Below are positions 35,467 to 46,860 of a stretch of 64,000 nt of DNA, in pieces. Made by a program: the position numbers and the translations under genes. How positions within the stretch are numbered: the stretch's first letter is position 1; the number at the start of each line of letters is the position of its first letter. Below the pieces are notes generated by a model, which worked only from the letters and a program-made list of their open reading frames with translations, was not told the DNA's origin and did no database searches. The stretch is from Colocasia esculenta (Eukaryota; Streptophyta; Magnoliopsida; Alismatales; Araceae). The stretch covers positions 72,529,207 through 72,593,206 of the forward strand of contig CM024766.1 in the NCBI GenBank assembly GCA_014218235.1. Reading direction: 5' to 3'.

Positions 35467-35907
35467 TGTAACGACCCCGAGAACCCGACCCTCGGCCCAT
35501 GCCGAGGACCCAATTTTTGTGGTCACCGCCCACGGATCCGGGGACCCAGAAGGGATATAACACAAGTCTAACAGAATATGTAAGGGAAATAAACGTCAAC
35601 TACTGAACTAGAAGCACACACGTGGAAGTAGAAAGAAGAGCGAGACCGCAGCGTATCGCTCTAGGTATAGTCCCAGTACACACAACTAGTACAAGTAAAA
35701 AGGGAAGGACAGAGCCCTTAGGGGCATACCCCGAGGGTGACGTACAACTGAAGGGGGAAACCACTGCTAGCTGCGGGGACGACGACTACCGCCCCACCTA
35801 CTCCGCCCTACCGCTACTGAGAAGTCTCACCTGGGAAAAGAAGGGATGAGCTTCACAATAGAAGCTCAGTAGGCACTACTAATCTCCTACTGGCTCTAAT
35901 AGGCGGA

Positions 35908-35957
<50 letters not shown>

Positions 35958-37701
35958 AACTTAAATGACAACAATTATATATTCTAATCTACACAGAAAA
36001 GTGCAGAAGCAAAGCTAACTATCTAGCAATGGTACAGAAGGGACACTACGGTCGGAAACTCCGTACAACCTGCACGTCGTGACCACCACACGACTGGGAA
36101 CACAGATAGAGCGAACCCTGTCTGGACAAGAAACACTAGCTATGGAAACCGCTACCACTAGTCAACCAGTCAAGTGTGTCCACTAAAGTCTTATCCTCGA
36201 CCCAGGTCTAAACCTCCACGTCTTGTCAGAGTGGAGGCAGGAGCACAAAGTATACAACAGTAACCGTTGTAGTCTAGCTGGACTACGGTCTCATGCCTGG
36301 CCTCTCTAGGTGGTTCCGGGGCCACAAAGAGTGAGGCAGAGAGAAAAAGGACTGGCTGGCCTACACCGAGTAGAACTTCGACTGTCCTCAGTGTCCCAGA
36401 CCAACCAAGAGAGCTTTGCAAATGACTCAAGGCCGCCGTCCTAACCACCATTTTCCCCTCAACTCTCGAGTCCGTGACTGGAGTACGCTCGTCGCCCTGA
36501 ACGCTCCCTCTAAGGCGCACGAGGATGGGGGTCCCAGGCAAACGGTAACAACCTCTCTCATGGGATAAGCCCTCATGTGCCAAGCACCGGGCGAACGACT
36601 AGTGTAGGACCGTACTAGGAACTAGCACTGGTGCCACGGGTACAGAAAGAACCAGGAACGACGAAGACTCCACGAGAAACGGAACTCCGCAAGAACTTAC
36701 CTGTCTCTGGTGCTATCGTGACCATGTCACGACGCCTTAGAGAGTCGCGATGATGTTGTGGCGGCCGCGGCGATCGCGACATCATCGCGACCTCTATATT
36801 GGTCACGATCTCATCCGAGGGGCTTCCCGGTACAGTCCTCCCAAGGATCACCCCAAAATCATACAAACACATCCATAAGGGGGAGGGGAGCATGGGAAAC
36901 ATGTAGGAAAGCTTATAAAACAACCAAACCACGCACAAACCCCATAAAACATGGATTACAAGGAAATCTATGCTCGAGGGAAACCTCACTCACCACGAGC
37001 ATCATCCTCACACCCCACGACCCCAAACCACAGAGAAACAAGCTCTCAAGGGGAAGGGAGCATGCTAGAACGAGAGGAGAACAATGGGTCCCTACCTCAA
37101 GGAGTAGAGCCAACCCGTTGGGGCCTTCACGTCGGAATGGCCACCTCCTCCTTGCTCCAAGCACCATGAGCACATCGCCTACACCAAGGGGACGTCACCT
37201 CCTCACCACGAGCACCCAAGAACAAGCAAAGAATTGCTGGAGAAGAAGAGGGCACGGAGGGGAGGAAGAAGAAAGAAGAAGAAGAAAGGAAGGGGAAGAA
37301 GAAAGGGGGTCGCCTGCCTCAGTTTTGAACCGACGGCCCCCGAGACGCGACGGGTCAAGCCGGCGCAACAGCAAGCATGTCGCGACCGCCGAACCTAGCG
37401 CGACACCAAAAGGCGGTGAAACCTCAAAGACTAGGAAACTAGAACGCGACGGACTGTCAGGTCATGTCAACACTGTACGCACCTGACACCCGACAAGGCC
37501 GTTTTGACAGAAAGGACAACGGTCAGAACGATCAGAAAAGCAGTCGCGACGCCTGTAGATGACGTGACAAGAACGCGATGGTTGCGACGGCCAGGTGTGC
37601 TGTGACCAAAACCGTGTCACGATGGGCTCCTCTGGCACGACCAGGGTGTTCGTCACGACCCCGAGGATAGGGCCAAGGGCCCAAGAGGGCCGGGTCTTAC
37701 A
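35467..37701 (-). repeat. Gypsy-4 3' LTR
   Basis: It begins TGTAACGACCCCGAG, ends gggtcttaca and is followed by the polypurine tract. It holds an AT dinucleotide run of 43 bases (35912-35954), and GTCGCGAC-like words at 36710-36830 and 37330-37660. An open frame of 242 codons on the plus strand at 36758-37486 is Arg/Ser/Thr-rich and not kept as a protein in the other LTR, so it is not called. Confidence 0.92.
35912..35954. repeat. (AT)n microsatellite in Gypsy-4 3' LTR
   Basis: This is a pure AT run of 43 bases. The same position in the 5' LTR (46823-46857) has 35 bases, so the run changed length after insertion. Confidence 0.95.
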
Positions 37702-37720
37702 TCCTACCCCCTTAAGGAAA
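37702..37720 (-). promoter_or_regulatory. Gypsy-4 polypurine tract
   Basis: The complement of tcctacccccttaagg is a purine run (CCTTAAGGGGGTAGGA) abutting the 3' LTR start TGTAAGACCC. Confidence 0.85.
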
Positions 37721-37790
37721 TTTCATCCTCGAAATTAAAAGAAACTCAGTTTCAACAGGAAGCAACATAAAAGGGAAAACAACGTATCGA

Positions 37791-39115
37791 TCAATCGAAC
37801 AGATAAGGGAATTGTTCTCTCATCTCATCCTCGCACTCCCACGTGGCCTCGCCACCAACGCGGTTCTCCCAAACAACCTTAACCAGCAGGATCTGCTTCC
37901 TACGCAACTGCTGCACTCTACGGTCCACAACTCTGACTGGGTACTCTGGCACTGACAAGTCTGGTGCAACCTCTAACTGCGAGTAATATAACACGTGCGA
38001 CGGATCAGCAACGTACCTCCTGAGCTACGAAACATGAAAAACCTCGTGCACACCTTCGAACTCTGCTGGAAGACGCAACTTGTACGTGACCTCACCGATA
38101 CTCTCTATAATTGGGAAAGGCCCAATATACCTCAGACTGAGCTTTCCCTTCTTTCCAAACCTCATGACACCCTTGGTCGGTGAGACCCATAAGAACACAA
38201 GGTCACCCACGCTGAACTGTAACGGCCTTCTGTGGACATTTGCATAGCTCTTCTGCCTGCTCTGCGCTGTTTGAAGCCTCTGCCTAACTAAACTGACTGT
38301 GACTACACATTTTTGTACCATCTCTAGTCCCAAAAGCTACCTCTTACCTACTTCAAACCAGTAAAGTGGTGTCCTGCATGGCCGACCATACAAAGCCTCG
38401 TATGGTGCCATTCTAATGCTCGAGTGATAACTGTTGTTGTATGCGAACTCTACCATCGGAAGGTTGGACTCCCAGGTGCCACCCTAGTCCAAGCAACAAG
38501 CTCTCAACATATCCCCCAAAGTCTATATAGTCCTCTCTGACTGACCATCTGACTGCGGGTGATACGCTGAACTCAGCCTCAACTCTGTACTAAGAGCTCT
38601 CTGCAAACTGCGCCAAAACCCTGAAGTGAACCTCGGATCTCTGTCAGAAACAATGGAAACTAGGGTCCCGTACAATGGAACAACTCGGTCCACGTACAGT
38701 CTGGCAAGCCTGTCCACTGACTAAGACATCCTGACTGGAAGAAAGTGCGCTGACTTGGTCAACCTATCCACGATCACCCAAACACCATCATGCCTCTACG
38801 CAGTACAGGGCAAACCAACCATGAAGTCTATGGTGATGTCGTCCCACTTCCACTCAGGAATGGGCAATGACTGCAGCTCACCACGAGGACGCTGATGCTC
38901 AGCCTTCACCTGCTTATAGGTAAGGCACCGAGCGACAAACTTTTCCACGCCCCTCTTCATCCCTGGCCACCAGAAGAACCTCCTCAGGTTATGATACATC
39001 TTGGTGGAACCAGGATGAATAGCATACCTCGACCGGTGTGCCTCTAACAATAGCGCCTGCCGCGCATCACAGGGAACGTATAATTGCCTCTCAACCTGAC
39101 CTCACTGTCCTCATC
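37791..39115 (-). pseudogene. Gypsy-4 integrase with chromodomain
   Basis: The HHCC zinc region is seen (HRSRYAIHPGSTKMYH, FVARCLTYKQ) with Tyr in place of the last Cys. Catalytic residues are all visible: Asp in TIDFMVGLP (about 38820), Asp in VSDRDPRF (about 38635) and Glu in DGQSERTI (about 38530). The C-terminal part has KGKLSLRYIGPFPIIESIGE, and the end shows a chromodomain (VKVVWENRVGGEATWECEDE, then FPYLFD) with the stop at 37791. Stops at about 38793, 38716 and 38520 and frameshifts inactivate it. In chromoviruses this tail reads heterochromatin marks. Confidence 0.9.
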
Positions 39116-40640
39116 CAGCTCAACATTTGGCATCTACAAAATATCTGCCAACTCTGAATCTTCCTACTTTGCCTCCAGCACCTGACGATACACTGATAGA
39201 TGAACTGACAAATTGGTCATCATTGTACGATCTTTGTGCCTCGAAGGGCAAAAAATTCCCTGAGACAAGTCCTTAAACAACTGCCACTCTCTGACCATCA
39301 ACGAACTAAGGCGAACTAGCCTGCTCAAAGCATCTGCCACAACGTTAGCCCTTCCCGAGTGATAGGAGAGGGTAAGGTCATAGTCCTTCAGGTACTCTAT
39401 CCATCTATGCTGCCTCACGTTCAAATCCTTCTGAGTGAAGATGTACTGCAAACTCTGATGGTCGATGAAGATCTCGAACACCTCGTCGTACAAATAATAC
39501 CTCCACAACTTTAGGGAGAACACTACTACTGCCAACTGTAAGTCATAAGTAGGGTAGTTCTCCTCATTCTTCTTCAGCTGTCGAGAAGCATAGGCCACGA
39601 CCCCACCATGCTGCATCAGCACTGCACCCAAACCTGATCTCGAAGCGTCTATGTAAACCACAAAACCTCCGCTACCTGACGGAAAGACCAACACTGGCGC
39701 TGAAGTCAACCTCCTCTTTAGATCCTGAAAGCTCTACTCACAGTCCTCTGACCAAACAAATCTGGCCTCAAGTCTCGCCAATCTGGTCAACGGTTCTGCA
39801 ATCCTAGAAAAATCATGGATAAACCTCTTGTAATAGTCTGCCAAACCCAGAAAGCTGCGAACCTCTAACACTGAAGTGGATTGCTCCCAAGACAACATTG
39901 CCTCAACCTTGGTAGGATCCACTTCCACACTAGAACCTGAGATCACGTGCCCGAGAAAGTGCACCTCCCTCAGCCAAAATTCGCACTTGTTAAACTTGGC
40001 ATAAAGCTGGTGACTCTGCAACGTCTCTAGCACGATCCTCAGATGCACCTCATGCTCCTCCTTAGAAGCTGAGTAGACCAAGATGTCATCTACAAAGATG
40101 ACCACAAACCTATCTAGGTACTCACTGAACACCTTGTGCATCAAATCCATAAAAGCTACTGGTGCGTTTGTGACCCAAAACGGCATCACGACAAACTCAA
40201 AGTGGTTGTACCTCGAACAGAAAGCTGTCAGGCCAATATCTGACTCTCTGATCCTCAGCTGGTAGTAACCCGATCTCAAGTCAATCTTCGAAAACACTCT
40301 GGCCGACTACAACTGATCAAACAAATCATCGATCCTTGGCAACAGATACTTGTTCTTCACTATTACTTGGTTCAGCTGCCTGTAGTTGATGCACAACCTC
40401 AAGCTGCCATCCTTCTTCCTCACGAACAACACTAGGGCACCCCATGGCAAACGACTCGGACGGATGAAACCCAACTCAAGCAACTTCTGCAACTAGCACT
40501 TCAACTCGCGCAACTCAGTCGGAGCCATCTGGTATGGTGCCTTGGACAAAGGCATCGTACCAGGCAAAAGCTCAATGGAGAACTCTACCTCCCGCTCACC
40601 GGAAATATATCAGAAAACTCACAAACAATAGGTACATCAA
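39116..40640 (-). pseudogene. Gypsy-4 reverse transcriptase and RNase H
   Basis: Fingers FIRPSRLPWGALVLFVRKKD, then NYRQLNQVIVKNKYLLPR, FSKIDLRSGYYQLRI, palm VIFVDDILVYS at about 40065-40100 and thumb LGHVISGSSVEVD are all in one frame with a few stops (40494, 40304, 39733). RNase H has VVYIDASRSGLGAVLMQHGG, DLQLAVVVFSLKLWRYYLY, DHQSLQYIFTQKD and NVVADALSRL. The catalytic FVDD motif is intact. Confidence 0.9.
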
Positions 40641-41163
40641 AAACCGACGACCCGCTTGACTCCAAAGAACAAACATAAGAAAGATATGCTACACAACCAT
40701 CGCGGATCAAACGACGAGCTCTACAGAAAGAAATAAAAGGTCGGCGGGTAGACCGGATACCTCAGAAGCTAAGAACGAGCGCTCCAGGTATCTCAAACCG
40801 CATGATCTTCTGCTGACAATCCACCACAGCCGAGTGAGCCTCCAACCAGTCCATGCCAAGGATGACGTCAAAGACACAAAGCTGCAACGCGTACAACCTG
40901 GCCGGAACCTGGTGTCCATAGACCTCAACTATGACACCCTCAAAGTAACCAAAAGAACGCATGTAATCACTGGACGAAAGATCAACCATGACATCACACT
41001 GCCTCTTAGGTGTGTGATGAACCAGCGACTCGTAAAACTCCTCAGAAGCAAAATAAAGCGAAGCACCGGAATCAACCAAAACACGAGCAGCTCTACCAAG
41101 GATAGGCAAAGTACCTACAACCAGGTTCGACGCCTCGGCCTCCTCCTTGGTTAGAGCCATCAC
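40641..41163 (-). pseudogene. Gypsy-4 aspartic protease
   Basis: RVLVDSGASLYFASEEFYES (about 41045-41105) is the active-site region, and LCVFDVILGMDWLEAHSAVV (about 40830-40890) is the second half. It is open from 41163 to 40762. A frameshift in the linker near 40620-40760 separates it from reverse transcriptase. The Met at 41163 follows directly on the Gln-rich gag linker and may not be a real start. Confidence 0.88.
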
Positions 41164-41489
41164 ACAGCCACGCCCAGTTGCGGCACCTGCTGGGGCTGCG
41201 GCGTCGACGACGGCTGCTGGTGCTGCAGGAACTACTGCTGCTACTGTTAGTATGGCTGAAATTGCTAAGGCTACTGATGCTGCTAAAACTGCTAAGGCTG
41301 CAAATGGTACTACCCCTGCTGTTGTTGAGTGGGTGCTTGCTATTGCTGAGGGTACTGATACTGCGGCAACTGCTGATTGTACTACACTAGCTGCTGCAGC
41401 TGCTAGACTTTCCCCATCGGGCTATCCCTCCTAAAGTGGCCTGGTAAACCGCAAGTGTAACAAACCGCCTCCTGCCTGCCCTTCTCGGC
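41164..41489 (-). pseudogene. gag: Gypsy-4 gag C-terminal part: zinc knuckle and Gln-rich linker
   Basis: Next to solo LTR A the minus strand encodes CYTCGLPGHFRRDS, a knuckle with Ser for the last Cys. Leftward, 41165-41415 reads as a Gln/Tyr/Pro-rich linker leading to protease, in which about nine codons are TAG or TAA where CAG or CAA is expected. The antisense plus-strand frame, Ala/Thr-rich, is a shadow. Confidence 0.75.
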
Positions 41490-44400
41490 TGTAGTACCCC
41501 AGAAATTTTAATTACATAAAAATTCAAATAAATAGAAATAAATAATTTCCATAATATCATAGTATTTAAAACATACGTATCATTATCGTATGTGCTAAAA
41601 CATATCGGAAAATTTCGTAAAAATTATAAATCAACCCTACACATTATCCCTAACTGTACCACTAGAAATTCATGCCAAGAAAAATTGGACTAGCCAAGTT
41701 TAAAGTGTTTTGCGACTTATTATCATAATTCATGAATAAGTCGAAAAATCATTATCACACGTACTTGGTTGAGTCAGAAAATTAAATAAAAATCATATAC
41801 GGACTTCAAATAATATCCTCTAATGACCCATCAAGAAATTTTGGTTAATAAAAATTATTTGGGCTAGGTTTAAGAGTTATTGTGACCGATTATCCAAATT
41901 AGGAAACAAGTCGGAAAACCGTTAACACGGAAATACGATGCAACCATAAATTAAATAGAAATATTGGAGAGAATTCCAACATTATATATTAATGACCCAA
42001 TATCATAATTGGGCCAATGGACAACATTTGACCCAAAAATCAAATGAAGCAAGAAAATGCATGGAAATTCGTAGCTTAAATAAGCTAAAATTAGAAAGAG
42101 GCAATTAGAGTTGAATTGAGATGAGAACATGCATTCTTGGCGACCCAAATTCGTGCTTAACCATGGTGGGAGGTTTCTAAAGTCTCACACACTCTAATGG
42201 AGGAAGAAATCCTCAAATTAGGAAACTAATAAGCCAAAACCGCAACTTGGCTTTCCTTGTCACAATAGGACTCCTAAACACGATGGTAGCTTAAATACTC
42301 TTCACCCAAACCCTAGGGGACAAAAATATACATTGTTGGCATCGTGGGAGGCTGGTCTTGAGCACCCAAGGGAGGAGGAAACTGCCCCAACTCGGAGCTT
42401 CTTCCCTGCTGCCTTCTGCTTCAACCTGTGTAGACAACCCTTTTTGTGGTCGACCAAAGGTGAGTCAAACCATAACCAAACCTTGCAAGGCTTATACACG
42501 TGGAAAGAGGGTTGGGTCTACTTCCTAATGCCACTGGTTTGACTATTTTTCATTCAGTAGATCGGGTGCAGTAAGCGTTCTCCTCCAAGTGGTCTGAACA
42601 CAGGTTTTCTAAAAAATGTGACTTCATCAACCCAAAAGGTAGGTTTTCTCAAACCAAACCTTAACAAATCCTATGCCAATGTGGAGAGCATCAAGTTAAC
42701 TTTCGTTTCCCACTAGTTTCATCGAATTCCAATGAGTAGATTTTGAATTATAGGCATTTTTCCAAAGTCGCGCATGTCTAAGACTTTTTACAATTGTGTC
42801 AATTTATCACACATCTCGAGATCATTTAAAATTATTTAAAAATCATAGTTCGTACCTATTCCATGTTCCCTACAACTTTCGTGTTGAGACTTTTGTCTAA
42901 AGAGCTCTAGTTTAGTAGATATAAGCGTTGCATGATCGAACCCCTCCTTAAGTGCAGTTTTCTACGTTTTCTGTCTGAGCCTGAACCGCGTCCATGCAGG
43001 AGGACGCGATTCAAGATGAAAGGCGTCCGAGCACCCGGATGCGATTTCGGCGTTGACCAATCCACGCCGGCGTGGGTCTGTGCGCCTCCTGGGAGTCCGG
43101 GCCGCTCTGAAACGCGGCGTCCGACCTCAACGCGTTTCAGAGGCTTTTCCCGCCCAATTTTTTTTTTTCTTGTAGACACGTCCGAGACCCCCGACACGTT
43201 TCAATCATGAAGGCGGCCACCCTCTTGGACGCGATTTTGACTTTTCCTCGTTTCGCTAGTTTTCATTGTGCAATGTGTACCGAAGTGCGTCCAATGTGTT
43301 GGACGCATATTCAAAGGTCTACCCGAGGTCTGTTTATCATGGTATCCAGTATGTCATTTGCATATCTTGGATCTGATCATTACATGATATCTGTTTAATG
43401 GCTTAAAAGTGTTTAACCCATTTAAAAAGCTTTAAGTACCCAAACATTATTCTAATCGCTTTCTTAATGACATGACTATTCATGTAACTTGTGATTCACT
43501 CTTCTTACTGTTCTAGCTTATTTAAATGATGATTATTATCTTTAAATCTTGCAAACCCATGTGTAGTTAAATGCATTGTTCATTGCATGCCTTCATGCTA
43601 AGTGCTTTCCGCCATGTTTGAAATTGATGGTTGTGAATTGAGACACATACATCACTACAAACTTGCACATCTAGGCAGCCCTTTCTTGGGAAATTGGAAG
43701 CTCTCTACCGGTCATTCCAAATTGGTAGACTAGCGACCTTTTTTCTCCAAGGCCTCCGTAAATCTCCTCTGACCATGGATTCCCACATGGCCGACGAGTT
43801 GGTTGTACCATTGAAGTTCCCTAGAGATAGCGTGCACTTCGTCTCTCATCTTGTTCTCGTGAGTATGATTTACAATCTAGACTAAAGCCATCAATGTAAA
43901 GATTGAACTAAAGTATAAATCGTACCGTTATGCTGCCGAATTTATCTCTTGACCATCGTGATCATGAATCATGTTCAATTACTTATTACTTGTTCTCAAC
44001 ATCATCATGAACATGACATTACACATGCTTACTTATTGAAACTCTCATTCACCATTATTAATGACTGTGGGTATCTACATTTAAAACTTAAGTGAGATGC
44101 TGACTGGGCACGGTGAGTGTCCAAGGGCTCCAGTCTAGCCCCAATGACGGAGAGTCATAAATATTCTGTTAACCATGGGGTATAATGATTACTGGCATTG
44201 CATCTGCACTGGGAGTCGTGCGTGTGTGTTGAATGATAGATACAATAACCACATACACATGTCCTGGTGTGCATTCTTGATGGATCTTTTCTTGGTGTAC
44301 ATTAGTGTCTACGTGCATGATTAGTGTTACATGATCGTGCTCGTGCATTCTTGCTTGCTTGCGTGATATGGCCATCCTGCATTTATTGCAATTAGTGATA

Positions 44401-45061
44401 TCTTGCGTTCTTGAAAGCTATTGACATCAAGTGAAATCTTGCGTGCTCGTACCAAGTGATCTGTTGCTAGTTCTATCTTGTTATATCATTCTAAATCTTG
44501 TTCTACAATGATCACTCTATCTAGCTTGTTCATGTATCATGTTTTAATGAGGTTTACTCATACATGCGTATCATGACATTCATCGTGCTTACCTAGTTCT
44601 AAATGTTAATCACTTATATCGTTGCCCACACATTGAGATATAAATCCTACTGGGCTAGTTTGCTCATTCCCTACTTTTACCCAATCTAGGTGACTATGAA
44701 GTTCAAGAGGAGGAGCAAGTCGAGGATGGGAATGCGTCCGAGCGATGAGCGTTCCAACTATGTGTCTAGCTATAGTTAGTTTGCTTTGAGCGTTAGATTC
44801 ATGTAGTAGGAAGTGAGGTGTCATGTACTTTTCTTTTTATTGAGTCTTAGTCCTGTAATAGTTTCCATTTGGAATACAATGAGTTGAGATTTGAATAAAA
44901 GATTAGTTGAGTTCAATATTTGGGCCCTATGATGATGTATGTTGTTACACATTTAGTGCGTGCTAGCTAGAGGCTTATTAGCTGACTATTCACGTCTCGG
45001 GATATCGACTCGAACTATTCCGAATAATCAATATCCGTTGCGTAATTCTCGGGGCGTGACA
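41490..45061 (+). repeat. Solo LTR A (gypsy), 3.57 kb
   Basis: It starts TGTAGTACCCC, ends GGGGCGTGACA and is flanked by perfect TCGGC duplications (41485-41489 and 45062-45066), with no interior. It is in the opposite orientation to solo LTR B and clearly related (for example gtgcgtgctagctagaggc near 44957). It has GACGCG / CGCGTC words at 42985-43320 and the shared LTR core at about 43690-43809. No gene is seen. It splits the gag of Gypsy-4. Confidence 0.92.
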
Positions 45062-45066
45062 TCGGC

Positions 45067-46230
45067 TCCCTGATGGATCGACTACTCTGCAAACCTCGAC
45101 TGGCGCTTCTGGTGCGTGCCCCGACCACCTCCACGAGTGGTCATCTGCTTGAACCTCGAGCGTAAACCGGAACTGCCCAAACTACCCGAACCAGAAGAAG
45201 AAGAAGTCGCACTACCACGACTACGTGTGGGACGCTGGTACGGTGTGGTCCTAGAAGAAGATCCTCCCTGCTGCTACTGCTACTGGGGCTGCCAAGTCTC
45301 TCTCTCCAAGGCAGTGGCCTTAGCCACTACCACTCCCAAAGTGGTGCACATATGGGCGGTCATGCCCCACCGCAAATCTGGTGTCAGTCCTGCAATAAAC
45401 CTCTATGCACAAGCCTGCTCACTGCCTGCCACATGAGGAACATGCCTCAACAATCTGACAAACCTCTGGTGATACTGAGCAACCGTTAGATCACCCTGAA
45501 CCAACTCATGAAACTTATCTCATCTCTCACGTCGAGCATAATTAAGGAAATGCTCACCGTGGAAGACCTCCAAGAACCGCTACCAAGAAACCTGATCCAA
45601 TTGCTACCTTGGGAAGTGAGTCTACCTCTGAACTCCCCACCACTCATGGGCTAGTCCCTTGAGCTGATACACTGCCAATCTAACCTGATCCTCCTCGGTG
45701 CACTCCATGGTCTCGAACATACACTCCAACTTGTGCGTCCAACTCTCAACTCTGTCTGGGTCATAGTCGCCGAAGAATATGCATGGTCGGAGATGCAGGA
45801 ACCTCTCCAAGCAAGCGGTCCTATCCTCAGTGATAGCCATCCTCCTCCTACCGACCCTGGTACTCCCAGTACCCGATGCCTGCTGAACTGCTGGCTGCTC
45901 CACTGGTGGATCTACGTGCTGCTCTGGTACTACTGGGGGAGGTACTGGCGACTGACCTCCCGCTGCTGCCTGCCCAGGCTGCCACGCTTCCTGGTACAGG
46001 GTCCTGAAGGACTGCTCAGCCAAAGGAAACCTATCTGCATACTGTTGTGGTGGGGGCTGCTACCCCTGCTGCTGCTGCTGCCCACCTGCTACTGCTGCCG
46101 CTGCCTCCTGATGCTGTGCCACAGACTCCTCTGATGGCATCTCCTCCTGAACCTATCCTAGCGCTGGCATATTTGACTCACCCTGCTGCTTTATCAGCTC
46201 TCTGGCCTATCTACGCCTACGCGGAGCCAT
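45067..46230 (-). pseudogene. gag: Gypsy-4 gag, N-terminal and core
   Basis: The likely start is the ATG at 46228-46230 (MAPRRRR), 124 bases after the primer site. A Gln/Pro-rich leader is followed by the retrotransposon gag domain: ACLERFLHLRPCIFFGDYDP, AVYQLKGLAHEWWG, FLEVFHGEHFLNYARRER, FHELVQGDLTVAQYHQRF and RFIAGLTPDLRWG. Stops occur near 46208, 46060 and 45622, many from CAG or CGA codons. It continues past solo LTR A into the knuckle at 41489. Confidence 0.88.
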
Positions 46231-46353
46231 ATCCTACACGGCACACAACCAACAAGGTTAACAATACTGACTCAGGCAACTAGCAGTGTACTTGTACTAC
46301 TGTTGGGACTTCCTGTTGCAGTTTAAATCGGCTACAAGTCCTGTTAAACTCTA

Positions 46354-46367
46354 GCTCTGATACCAAC
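46354..46367 (-). promoter_or_regulatory. Gypsy-4 primer binding site (initiator Met tRNA)
   Basis: The complement of gctctgataccaac is GTTGGTATCAGAGC, a full match to the plant initiator Met tRNA primer site. It directly abuts the 5' LTR. Confidence 0.92.
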
Positions 46368-46818
46368 TGTAACGACCCTGAGAACCCGACCCTCGGCCCA
46401 AGCCGACGACCCAATTTTCGCGGTCGCCACCCACGGATTTGGGGACCCGGAAGGGCTATAACACAAGTGTAACAGAATATGTAAGGGAAATAAATGTCAA
46501 CTATTGAACTAGAAGCACACAAGCGGAAGCAGAAAGAAGAGTGAGATCGCAATGTATCACTCTAAGTACAGTCCGAACACACACAACTAGTACAAGTAAA
46601 AAGGGAAGGACAAAGCCCTTAGGGGCATACCCCGAGGGTGACGTACAACTGAAGTGGGAAACCACTGCTAGCTGCGGGGACGATGACTACCGCCCCGCCT
46701 ACTCTGCCTAACGCGCGCCCTGCCGTTGCTGAGAAGTCTCACCTGGGAAAGAAGAGATGAGCTTCACAACAGAAGCTCAGTAGGGACTACCAATCTCCTA
46801 GTGGCTCTAACAGGCAGA

Positions 46819-46860
<42 letters not shown>

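Noticed and set aside
36758..37486. Plus-strand open frame of 242 codons in the Gypsy-4 3' LTR
   Set aside because: It is Arg/Ser/Thr-rich without any domain, lies wholly in an LTR, and the matching stretch of the 5' LTR is not open over the same span.
41147..41434. Plus-strand Ala/Thr-rich frame of 95 codons
   Set aside because: It is antisense to the Gln-rich linker and knuckle of Gypsy-4 gag and has no support of its own.
45733..46283. Plus-strand Leu/Pro-rich frames
   Set aside because: They are shadows of the Gypsy-4 gag frame on the other strand.
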